A stretch of DNA of 64,000 nucleotides from assembly GCA_963760125.1 (NCBI GenBank), contig CAVXBV010000009.1, positions 62,001 through 126,000 on the forward strand. Reading direction: 5' to 3'. Positions within the stretch are counted from its first letter, which is position 1, and every line of letters begins with the position of its first letter. The position numbers and the translations under genes were made by a program. The notes beneath the pieces are model-generated. The model was not told the origin of the DNA. It was given only the letters and a program-made list of their open reading frames with translations, and did not search any database. Shown here piece by piece: positions 52,776-60,674 of this stretch. This DNA comes from RYN-111 sp963760125. GTDB lineage: Bacteria > Actinomycetota > Actinomycetes > Mycobacteriales > SCTD01.

Positions 52776-52822
52776 CTCCCGCGGGGCCCGGTTCGTCCCG
52801 AGCCGTCCCGGCGTACGGCGGT

Positions 52823-52828
52823 TAGGCT
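52823..52828 (+). promoter_or_regulatory. -10 element TAGGCT, leaderless PDZ-protease gene
   Basis: TAGGCT ends 6 nt before GTG52835. Confidence 0.45.
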
Positions 52829-52834
52829 CATGCA

Positions 52835-53863
52835 GTGACCCGCCGCGCTCTGACCCTCGTCACGGGGGTCCTGGTCGCTGTGGCGCTCACGGTGGCCGCG
52901 GCGAGTTCCACTGTCCCGTACGTCGCGCTGTCGCCGGGTCCGGCGATCAACACCCTGGGCTCCAGCGGTGGCCAGGACGTGCTGTCGATCACCGGCGCGA
53001 AGACCTTCCCCACGGACGGCTCGCTGGCCCTCACCACGGTGAGCGTGCGCGACGAGCTCACGCTGTTCGAGGCCCTGAAGGGCTGGGTGTCACGCCGGCA
53101 GGCCGTGATCCCGAGGGAGATCCTCTTCCCGCCCGACCAGTCGGCCGAGCAGCGCCAGCAGGCGAACGTCCAGGAGATGCAGCAGTCGCAGGACGACGCC
53201 ACGACCGCCGCGCTCCGCCAGCTCGGCTACGCCGAGACCAAGCGTGTTGTCGTCAGCACCATCACCAACGGGACCCCGGCGGACGGCAAGCTCAAGACCG
53301 GGGACGTCCTGCGCAGCGTCGACGGCACCGCCGTGACGGATGCCAACTCCGTCGGCGCGCTGGTGCGCAAGCACAGCCCAGGGGAGCCGGTCATGCTGGG
53401 CGTGCTCCGTGACGACAAGCCGTTGGTCGTCACCATCACCACGGCCGGATCGACCGACACCCCGGTGCGCGCCATCATCGGCATCACGCCCGCCGAGTCC
53501 TCGAGCTTCGCGGTCAAGGTCGACATCCGCCTCAAGGACATCGGTGGGCCGAGCGCCGGACTCATGTTCGCGCTCGGGATCATCGACAAGCTCGGCCCGG
53601 AGTCGCTGACCGGCGGCCGCAGCATCGCCGGCACGGGCGAGATCACCGCGGACGGCAAGGTCGGGCCCATCGGCGGCATCGCCGAGAAGATGATCGGTGC
53701 GCGCGACAAGGGCGCGACCGTGTTCTTGTCGCCGGCCGCGAACTGCGCCGAGGCCAAGAGCACCAAGCCCTCCGGTATCACGCTGATCCGGGTCGACACC
53801 CTCAGCACAGCGCTCGAAGCCCTCAAGGCGCTCGAGACCGGCGGCACGCCGTCCCCCTGCTGA
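52835..53863 (+). CDS. Membrane PDZ-Lon (S16-type) serine protease, YlbL-like
   Basis: 342 residues. One N-terminal membrane helix (LTLVTGVLVAVALTVAAASS), a long extracytoplasmic segment starting YVALSPGPAINTLG, a PDZ domain (about 130-200), and a Lon-type proteolytic domain with catalytic S240 (GGPSAGLMFALG) and K285 (GIAEKMIGA). This is the YlbL/PDZ-S16 arrangement. It degrades or processes proteins at the outer face of the membrane. Confidence 0.92.
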   Translation: MTRRALTLVTGVLVAVALTVAAASSTVPYVALSPGPAINTLGSSGGQDVLSITGAKTFPTDGSLALTTVSVRDELTLFEALKGWVSRRQAVIPREILFPPDQSAEQRQQANVQEMQQSQDDATTAALRQLGYAETKRVVVSTITNGTPADGKLKTGDVLRSVDGTAVTDANSVGALVRKHSPGEPVMLGVLRDDKPLVVTITTAGSTDTPVRAIIGITPAESSSFAVKVDIRLKDIGGPSAGLMFALGIIDKLGPESLTGGRSIAGTGEITADGKVGPIGGIAEKMIGARDKGATVFLSPAANCAEAKSTKPSGITLIRVDTLSTALEALKALETGGTPSPC

Positions 53864-53946
53864 GCACCACCGCGCAGACGGCCGGACCAGCAGGCCGTCC
53901 TGAGCGCCGGCCGCTGACTTCCCCCCGCACCCGGGCGCCCCGCTCC

Positions 53947-53952
53947 TAGACT
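53947..53952 (+). promoter_or_regulatory. -10 element TAGACT, leaderless sensor kinase
   Basis: TAGACT ends 7 nt before ATG53960. Confidence 0.45.
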
Positions 53953-53959
53953 CCGCCCC

Positions 53960-56695
53960 ATGGAGCCCGGAGTCCCCTTCGCGCTCCTCGGTGCCGTCCA
54001 GCTCCTGCTGGTGGCCGCCTGCGTGGCGCTCGCCGGCGCCGCCGTCCTGCGCCGCACCGTCTCGTCAGCCGTCGTCGCCGTGGGCGCCGTGGTGCTGGCC
54101 GCGGTGGAGGTCCGCACCGCCCTCGAGCTCGGCCAGCTGTCCTCCGACGGCTTGGCCCTCGGGCGCGCCGCCGCCCTGCTGCTCCTCGCCACGGGCCTGG
54201 CGGCCGGGGGGCTGCCCGCCCGGGCGTACGGCATCGTCGTCCCGCTCGGTGCCGCCACCAGCGCGGCCCTGTTCTCGGCCGGCGCGGCCGCGGCCGCGGC
54301 GGTCGCTGCTTTCCTCGGCCTGCGCGGCCGTACCGGCGCGCTCCTGGCCGCCGGCTTCGCGGCGTTGGCCGCCGGGAGCGCCCTGACAGCCGGCGACCTG
54401 ACGCCGGCGCGCGCGGCGCTGGTGCTGTCCCTGCGCGGTGCCGGCGCCCTGCTGCTGCTCGCCGGTCTGGTCGTCCTCGCGCAGGCCAGCCTGCTGTCCA
54501 AGGTCGTTGCCGCGATCCTGGCCGGCGTCCTGACGATGGCCGTCGCGGCGGTAGGTGTCGTCGGCAACGTCGTCGTGTCCTCCTACGACCGGCAGACCCG
54601 CGAGATCGTCGAGCAGGCCGCCGACGGCCGCGACCTCGCCCTGGACGCGCTCGGCCGCCAGGTCGCAGGGGACGCCGTGCTGTTCGACACCGTCTGCGTC
54701 CAGGGCGCCCGCGCCTGTGCCGCGACCGTGCCCGTGGTACGCAGCAACGACCGTGACGACTTCGTGGTCGCCGTCCCCCGGACCGGCAACCCCGAGTCGT
54801 ACGGCGGACGGGCCCCGTTGACGCCCGCCGAGCTGCTGGGCCTGCGCCGACTGCCTGCCGTGCAGGCCGTCCTCACCGGCCAGGGCGCCGACCGCGTGGA
54901 CTCCCTGTTCAGCATCGTGCGGCTGGCCGGGTCCCCGCCGGGGCTCGCCGTGGTGGGGGTCGGCGCGAGTGACACGCGGCCGCGGGTCAGCGGTCCGCAG
55001 TCGCCGCCGGAGCGCGTGATGGTCTACGGGCGGCGGCTCGACACCGACTACGCCCGCAGCGACGTCGACACCGGCGGGTTCGGCCTCACCCTGCTCACCG
55101 GGGACCCGCTCCAGGTCGTCGGGACCAACCGCTCGGCCAACGCGGCGACCCAGATCAAGGACCTCGTGGCGCGCAACGGCGCGGCGACGGGCCTGGCCGA
55201 CGGGGGGCTCACGATCGGCTCGCAGGGGGTCGCCCCGACGGCACGGGTGCTGGCGCTCGACGACTACCGGGGCGACCAGGTCGGGCTGCTCGTCGTCAGC
55301 CGCGACCCCGGCCCGGCGCTCAAGACCGAGCGCGATGCGCTGCGGCTGCTGTTCGCCACCGCCGTGCTCGCGCTGCTCCTGGTGGCCGCCGCCGCGCTGG
55401 TCCTCGGCCGCCGCACCGTCGAGCCGGTGCGCCGGCTGACCCTGGCCGCCGAACGCGTCGCCGCCGGGGACCTGACCGCCTCGACGGAGGTCCGCGGCCG
55501 TGACGAGGTCGGCACGCTGGCCCGGACCTTCGACGGCATGACCACCTCGCTGGCCACCCTCACCGGGGACCTGCGTGCCACCTCGGTCCGGCTGGCGACC
55601 GTGCTCGCCTCGATGTCCGACGGCTTGCTCGCCACCGACGGCGACCGGGTCGTGACCAGCGCCAACCGGGCCGCTCTCGACCTGCTCGGCCTCGAGGAGC
55701 CCGACGTCCTGGGCGAGCGCCTGCAGGTGGTGGCCGACCTCCGCACCGAGGACGGCGCACCGCTGGTCCTGACGCCGAGCCCCCGCGACGACGCGGCGCT
55801 CGTGCACCGGCCGGACCGGACGACCGTGCCGGTGCGCGTCGCCGTGTCCTCCCTGCAGGACACGAGCGGGCTCGTCGTCGTCCTGCGCGACACGACGCGC
55901 GAGCGCGAGGTCGAGCGGATGAAGACCGAGTTCCTGTCCAACGTCAGCCACGAGCTGCGCACGCCGCTGACCCCTATCCGGGGGTACGCCGACATCCTCG
56001 TCGCCAAGACCGGGCTCGCCCCCGAGATGGTCACGAAGTTCGCCACGGTCATCCGCGACGAGGCCCTGAAGATGAACCGCGTGGTCGACCTGCTCGTTGA
56101 CGTCGCCGCCCTGGAGGCCGGCCGCGTTTCTGCGTCCCCCCGGCCGGTGCCTGTCCGCGAGCTGCTCGACGCGCGCCTCGCAGCGTGGGGGACCAGGTCG
56201 CCGACGCGCCAGAAGGACCTGAAGCGGCGGGTGGCCTCGGGCCTTCCTCAGGTGCTGGTGGACCCGACGTGGCTCGGGAAGGCGCTCGACGAGTTCGTCG
56301 ACAACGCCGTGAAGTACACCCCGGTCGGTACGCCGATCACCCTGACCGCGGCGTGGTCGCCCGACGGCACCCGCGTGCGCGTCGCGGTGAAGGACGCCGG
56401 CCCGGGGATCGCCGAGCAGGACCAGGAGGCGCTGTTCACGTCGTTCGAGCAGGTCGACGGCTCCGCCACCCGGCACGTCGGGGGACTCGGGCTCGGGCTG
56501 TCGTTCGTCCGGCGGCTGGCCGAGGACGCCGGCTACCCGCTGAGCGTCACGTCGCGCCCGGGCAAGGGCGCGGAGTTCGCGCTCGACCTGCCCGTCGCCG
56601 ACGAGCCGGCCCCCGGCGCGCCGCAAGCGCTGACTACGCGTCCAGCGTGGCCAGCAGGGCCTCGGCGAGACCGGGGACCAGGTCGGGGCCCGTGA
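53960..56695 (+). CDS. Large membrane sensor histidine kinase
   Basis: 911 residues. About seven N-terminal membrane helices (1-210), an extracytoplasmic sensor domain with one Cys pair (DTVCVQGARAC, about 215-455), a further helix (LRLLFATAVLALLLVAAAAL), HAMP, PAS-like, HisKA with H664 (NVSHELRTPLTP) and HATPase (FVDNAVKYTP, DAGPGI, GGLGLGLSFV). The last ~20 codons overlap the convergent gene by 62 bp and look Arg/Gly-rich, so the natural end may be earlier if an indel lies near 56630. No response regulator is adjacent. Confidence 0.9.
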   Translation: MEPGVPFALLGAVQLLLVAACVALAGAAVLRRTVSSAVVAVGAVVLAAVEVRTALELGQLSSDGLALGRAAALLLLATGLAAGGLPARAYGIVVPLGAATSAALFSAGAAAAAAVAAFLGLRGRTGALLAAGFAALAAGSALTAGDLTPARAALVLSLRGAGALLLLAGLVVLAQASLLSKVVAAILAGVLTMAVAAVGVVGNVVVSSYDRQTREIVEQAADGRDLALDALGRQVAGDAVLFDTVCVQGARACAATVPVVRSNDRDDFVVAVPRTGNPESYGGRAPLTPAELLGLRRLPAVQAVLTGQGADRVDSLFSIVRLAGSPPGLAVVGVGASDTRPRVSGPQSPPERVMVYGRRLDTDYARSDVDTGGFGLTLLTGDPLQVVGTNRSANAATQIKDLVARNGAATGLADGGLTIGSQGVAPTARVLALDDYRGDQVGLLVVSRDPGPALKTERDALRLLFATAVLALLLVAAAALVLGRRTVEPVRRLTLAAERVAAGDLTASTEVRGRDEVGTLARTFDGMTTSLATLTGDLRATSVRLATVLASMSDGLLATDGDRVVTSANRAALDLLGLEEPDVLGERLQVVADLRTEDGAPLVLTPSPRDDAALVHRPDRTTVPVRVAVSSLQDTSGLVVVLRDTTREREVERMKTEFLSNVSHELRTPLTPIRGYADILVAKTGLAPEMVTKFATVIRDEALKMNRVVDLLVDVAALEAGRVSASPRPVPVRELLDARLAAWGTRSPTRQKDLKRRVASGLPQVLVDPTWLGKALDEFVDNAVKYTPVGTPITLTAAWSPDGTRVRVAVKDAGPGIAEQDQEALFTSFEQVDGSATRHVGGLGLGLSFVRRLAEDAGYPLSVTSRPGKGAEFALDLPVADEPAPGAPQALTTRPAWPAGPRRDRGPGRGP

Positions 56696-57158
56696 CGCGC
56701 TCGTCCTGACCGCCCTCGGGACCGCGCAGCCGCAGGACCGCCTCCCGGCTGCCGTCCCGCAGGACGCCGACGGCCATGCGTACTTCGCGTCGGGCCGGGT
56801 GGGCGGCGGCGGCCGCGGCAGGGTCGTCGCTGCCCTCGATCTCTGCCTCGGCGGACGGCGGCAGGGTCAGCACCTCGTGCGCGAGCACCACCCCGAGCAC
56901 CTCCGGTCCGAAGACGACGGAGGCGAGCTGCTCGTCCAGCGGGCCTTCGCCGAGGGGCTCCTGCGCGATCGGGGTGAGCGACCCGGGACGGGCCACCACC
57001 AGGCCCATGCTCTCGGCGAGCTGGGGCTCCGCGCGCAGCAGGTCCTCGGTGTCGACGAGGGCGAACAGCTGCGGCGGCTGGTCCCAGCCGGCCTCGGCGA
57101 GGTGGGTCTCGACCTCGCCGACGACCGACAGGAGAACGGGGGAGGAGGGGGCGCTCAT
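56634..57158 (-). CDS. PPA1309-family protein
   Basis: 174 residues from ATG57158. LAEAGWDQPPQLFALVDTED and PGSLTPIAQEPLGEGPLDEQ, followed by WP-less hydrophobic strands (VLAHEVLTLPPSAE) and MAVGVLRDGSREAVLRLRG, match the PPA1309 family of actinobacteria. Cytoplasmic, function unknown. It is divergent from the UPF0182 gene, its usual neighbour type. Confidence 0.8.
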   Translation of the reverse strand: MSAPSSPVLLSVVGEVETHLAEAGWDQPPQLFALVDTEDLLRAEPQLAESMGLVVARPGSLTPIAQEPLGEGPLDEQLASVVFGPEVLGVVLAHEVLTLPPSAEAEIEGSDDPAAAAAAHPARREVRMAVGVLRDGSREAVLRLRGPEGGQDERVTGPDLVPGLAEALLATLDA

Positions 57159-57266
57159 GGGCACCATCCTCGCGCACGCCGACGACGTGACGCGGCGCTC
57201 TGTGATTGGGTAGGGGGAGATACCCAGCACTTTCCGCTTTCACACGTCTGAGGTGAGCACGTCCCC

Positions 57267-60188
57267 GTGGCCGTCCGAACGAGGGGCCCCGCTGCGCCGG
57301 GCACGCCCCGCCTGCTCGTCCCCGTTGCCGTCACCGTGCTCGTGCTGCTGATCATCGGTGCCACGTTCATCACGCAGTACACCGACCTGCTGTGGTTCCG
57401 CGAGGTCGACGCCAGCCAGGTGTTCACCACCGTGCTGAAGACCAAGCTGATGCTGTTCGTGCTCTTCGGGCTGCTCATGGGGCTCGCCATCGGGGCCAAC
57501 CTCGCGGTCGCCTACCGCACCCGGCCGCCGTTCCGGCCGATGTCGCTGGAGCAGCAGAACCTCGAGCGCTACCGCGTCGCCCTCGAGCCCTACCTGCTGC
57601 CGGTGCTGCTCGGGGTGAGCGCCGTCTTCGGGATCTTCGCCGGCCTCGCCGCCGCGGGTCGCTGGCAGACCTGGACGCTGTGGCGCAACGCCACGTCGTT
57701 CGGGGAGACCGACGCGCAGTTCGGCCGGGACATCTCCTACTTCACCTTCACCTACCCGATGCAGCGCTTCGCGCTCGGCTTCGTGATGGTCGTCCTCGTG
57801 CTGTCGCTGATCGCTGCGGCCGCGACCCACTACCTGTTCGGCGGCGTGCGTCTGCAGTCCGCGGGCGAGAAGATCAGCGTTGCGGCCCGCGTGCACCTGT
57901 CGGTCCTCATCGGCCTGGTGGTGCTGGCCAAGGCGATCTCGTACTGGCTCGACCGGTACGGCCTGGCGTTCAGCCTCCGCGGGGTGGTGCAGGGCGCGTC
58001 GTACACCGACGTCAACGCGGTGCTCCCGGCCAAGACGATGCTGACGTTCATCGCGGTGATCTGCGCGCTGCTGTTCTTCGCCAACATCGTGGTCCGCAAC
58101 GTCCTGCTGCCGGCCGGGGCGCTCGCCCTGCTCGTGGTCAGCGCGATCGCCGTCGGGGGGATCTACCCGGCCTACGTCCAGCAGTTCCAGGTGCGGCCCA
58201 ACGAGGTGCAGCGCGAGTCCGAGTTCATCCAGCGCAACATCGACGCGACGCGGGCGGCGTACCAGATCGACAAGGCCAAGATCCAGCAGTACCCGGCCGT
58301 CTCGACCGCCGAGCCGGCTGCGCTGCGGGCCGACAAGGGCACGATCCCGAACGCCCGCCTGCTCGACCCCAACATCCTGGGTCCGGCGTTCAAGAAGGAC
58401 CAGGGGATCCGCAACTACTACGGCTTCCCCACCTCCCTGGACATCGACCGCTACACCGTCGACGGGCAGACGCAGGACTACGTCGTCGCGGTCCGCGAGC
58501 TCGACCAGAGCAACCTGCAGGGCGACCAGCGCAACTGGATCAACCTGCACCTCACCTACACGCACGGCCATGGCTTCGTCGCCGCTCCGGCAAACGTCTC
58601 CGGCGCGGACGGCCTGCCCGACTTCACGGTCAAGGACATCCCGGTCAGTAGCCCCGGTGGTCCGTTCGCGATCGAGGACCCGCAGATCTACTACGGCGAG
58701 CTGTCCCCGGACTACTCGATCGTCACCACCAAGCAGGGCGAGATCGACGGCCCCGGTGGGAGCGACCAGAGCCAGACGCTCACGAACTACGACGGCAACG
58801 GTGGCGTGAAGCTGGACAGCGGCTTCCGCAAGCTGCTCTACGCCTTGAAGTTCAAGGAGAAGAACATCCTGCTGTCGAACGCGCTCACCGACGACAGCAA
58901 GCTGATGTACATCCGCCAGCCTGCCGAGCGCGTGGCCAAGGTCGCGCCGTTCCTGAAGCTCGACGGTGACCCCTACCCCGCCGTGGTCGACGGCCGGATC
59001 ATCTGGATCGTCGACGCCTACACGACGAGCTCCGGCTACCCCTACGCCCAGCGCACCCAGCTCGGCGAAGCGGTGACCGACAGCCGCGGACGGGCCCTGA
59101 TCGACGCGGAGGTCAACTACATCCGCAACTCCGTGAAGGCGACCGTCGACGCATTCACCGGCGACGTCACCCTCTACACGTGGGACGACAAGGACCCGGT
59201 CCTCAAGACCTGGAAGAAGGCGTTCCCCGGCCTGGTCGAGGACGGCTCGAAGATCAGCCCGGACCTCAAGGCGCACCTGCGCTACCCGGAGGACCTGTTC
59301 AAGGTGCAGCGCGAGCTGCTCGGTCAGTACCACGTGACCGACGCCGCGGCGTTCTACGGCAAGGAGGACTTCTGGCAGGTCCCGGCCGACCCGACGAGCA
59401 CGGCAGCACGGGTGTTCAACGGCCAGGTCGCCGCCGGCCAGGTCACCGCGGCGGACAACGAGGGGCCGGCGCAGCCGCCGTACTACGCGCTCCTGCAGTT
59501 CCCCGACACGGACACCTCGACGTTCTCCTTGACGTCGACCTTCGTCGCGCGAGGGAACTCCAACCTCACGGCGTTCGCCTCGGTCTCCAGCGATCCGGCG
59601 GACTACGGCACGATCCGGATCCTCCAGCTGCCCAAGGGCGTCGTGGTTCCCGGTCCGGGTCAGGTCGCGAACCGGTTCGAGGGGGAGACCGACGTCTCGA
59701 CCAAGCTCTCCCTGCTGCGGTCCGGTGGCTCCGAGGTGATCCTCGGCAACCTGCTCACGCTGCCCGTGGGCAACGGCCTGCTCTACATCGAGCCGGTCTA
59801 CACCCAGGGCAAGAACGAGCCGAAGTTCCCGATCCTCAACAGCGTCATCGTCAGCTTCGGCGACAAGATCGCCTACCAGCCGACCCTCGCCGGTGCGCTC
59901 GACCAGCTGTTCGGCAAGGGGCTCACCAACGCCCCGTCCGCCCCGCCCGGCTCGACGCCCTCGCCCGGCTCGTCGCCGCCCGCGGCGGCCTCGGTGTCGG
60001 CACTCATCACCCAGGCGCAGGCGGCGTACGACGAGGGTCAGGCGGCGCTCAAGGCCGGTGACTTCGCGGCGTACGGCACCGCCCAGACCAAGCTGAAGGC
60101 GGCGCTCGACGCGCTCGCCCGCGCCTCGGCGCCGGCCGGTGCCTCGGCCTCCCCGAGCCCGACACCGGCCCCCACGCCGACCAGGTAG
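57267..60188 (+). CDS. UPF0182-family large membrane protein
   Basis: 973 residues. Seven membrane helices in the first ~300 residues, beginning LLVPVAVTVLVLLIIGATF, followed by a large extracytoplasmic domain with the family segments YTDLLWFREVDASQVF, YVQQFQVRPNEVQRESEF and QGIRNYYGFPTSLDIDRY, then a Pro/Ser-rich C-terminus with a short helical part (AQAAYDEGQAALKAGDFAAY). Function unknown; proposed to act at the envelope. GTG57267; an inverted repeat TGGGTA...TACCCA is centred about 50 nt upstream. Confidence 0.9.
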   Translation: MAVRTRGPAAPGTPRLLVPVAVTVLVLLIIGATFITQYTDLLWFREVDASQVFTTVLKTKLMLFVLFGLLMGLAIGANLAVAYRTRPPFRPMSLEQQNLERYRVALEPYLLPVLLGVSAVFGIFAGLAAAGRWQTWTLWRNATSFGETDAQFGRDISYFTFTYPMQRFALGFVMVVLVLSLIAAAATHYLFGGVRLQSAGEKISVAARVHLSVLIGLVVLAKAISYWLDRYGLAFSLRGVVQGASYTDVNAVLPAKTMLTFIAVICALLFFANIVVRNVLLPAGALALLVVSAIAVGGIYPAYVQQFQVRPNEVQRESEFIQRNIDATRAAYQIDKAKIQQYPAVSTAEPAALRADKGTIPNARLLDPNILGPAFKKDQGIRNYYGFPTSLDIDRYTVDGQTQDYVVAVRELDQSNLQGDQRNWINLHLTYTHGHGFVAAPANVSGADGLPDFTVKDIPVSSPGGPFAIEDPQIYYGELSPDYSIVTTKQGEIDGPGGSDQSQTLTNYDGNGGVKLDSGFRKLLYALKFKEKNILLSNALTDDSKLMYIRQPAERVAKVAPFLKLDGDPYPAVVDGRIIWIVDAYTTSSGYPYAQRTQLGEAVTDSRGRALIDAEVNYIRNSVKATVDAFTGDVTLYTWDDKDPVLKTWKKAFPGLVEDGSKISPDLKAHLRYPEDLFKVQRELLGQYHVTDAAAFYGKEDFWQVPADPTSTAARVFNGQVAAGQVTAADNEGPAQPPYYALLQFPDTDTSTFSLTSTFVARGNSNLTAFASVSSDPADYGTIRILQLPKGVVVPGPGQVANRFEGETDVSTKLSLLRSGGSEVILGNLLTLPVGNGLLYIEPVYTQGKNEPKFPILNSVIVSFGDKIAYQPTLAGALDQLFGKGLTNAPSAPPGSTPSPGSSPPAAASVSALITQAQAAYDEGQAALKAGDFAAYGTAQTKLKAALDALARASAPAGASASPSPTPAPTPTR

Positions 60189-60233
60189 CCCTCGCGGGCC
60201 CGCGCCCGCGACCCTCGAGAGGCGGAGAGCTTC

Positions 60234-60599
60234 GTGCGCGTCCGGCAGTCCCGAGCAGCCCTGCTCGTCCTGCTGTTCGCGCTGCTCGCGCACGGTCTGC
60301 TGGGTTCGTCCGTCGTGCCGGCGGCAGCGGCCGGCGGACCGGCGCCGGCGGGTGTCGCGGCCGTCGTGGCGGACCCGCACGGCACGGTGACGACGGCGGG
60401 GCTGGCGCAGATGGTGGCGCGGGCCCAGCCGGCCCGTGCTCAGACGGGACGGGCCCACGGGCCGGAGCTGCACGCGGTCTGCGCCGACCGCGTGGTCCTG
60501 CCAGGCAGCGCGACGACGTCCGAAGCGCGGCCGGCGACGACGGCGGCGGTGCAGCACGCCAGCAACGCGTCGAGGAGCAGGGCACCGCCGACCGCGTAG
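60234..60599 (+). CDS. Small secreted protein, unknown
   Basis: 121 residues. Signal peptide (AALLVLLFALLAHGLLGSSV, cleavage near AAA-GG), then an Ala/Pro-rich, otherwise featureless mature part with one Cys (AVCADRVVLP). GTG60234 follows a GGAG. It lies between UPF0182 and SecDF on the same strand. Confidence 0.55.
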   Translation: MRVRQSRAALLVLLFALLAHGLLGSSVVPAAAAGGPAPAGVAAVVADPHGTVTTAGLAQMVARAQPARAQTGRAHGPELHAVCADRVVLPGSATTSEARPATTAAVQHASNASRSRAPPTA

Positions 60600-60674
60600 C
60601 GGTTCGACGTCCCCTTTCCCGCCGTACGCCGTCGTGCTCGTCACGACCTGGCGTGCTCTCCACCCGGAGGCCCC

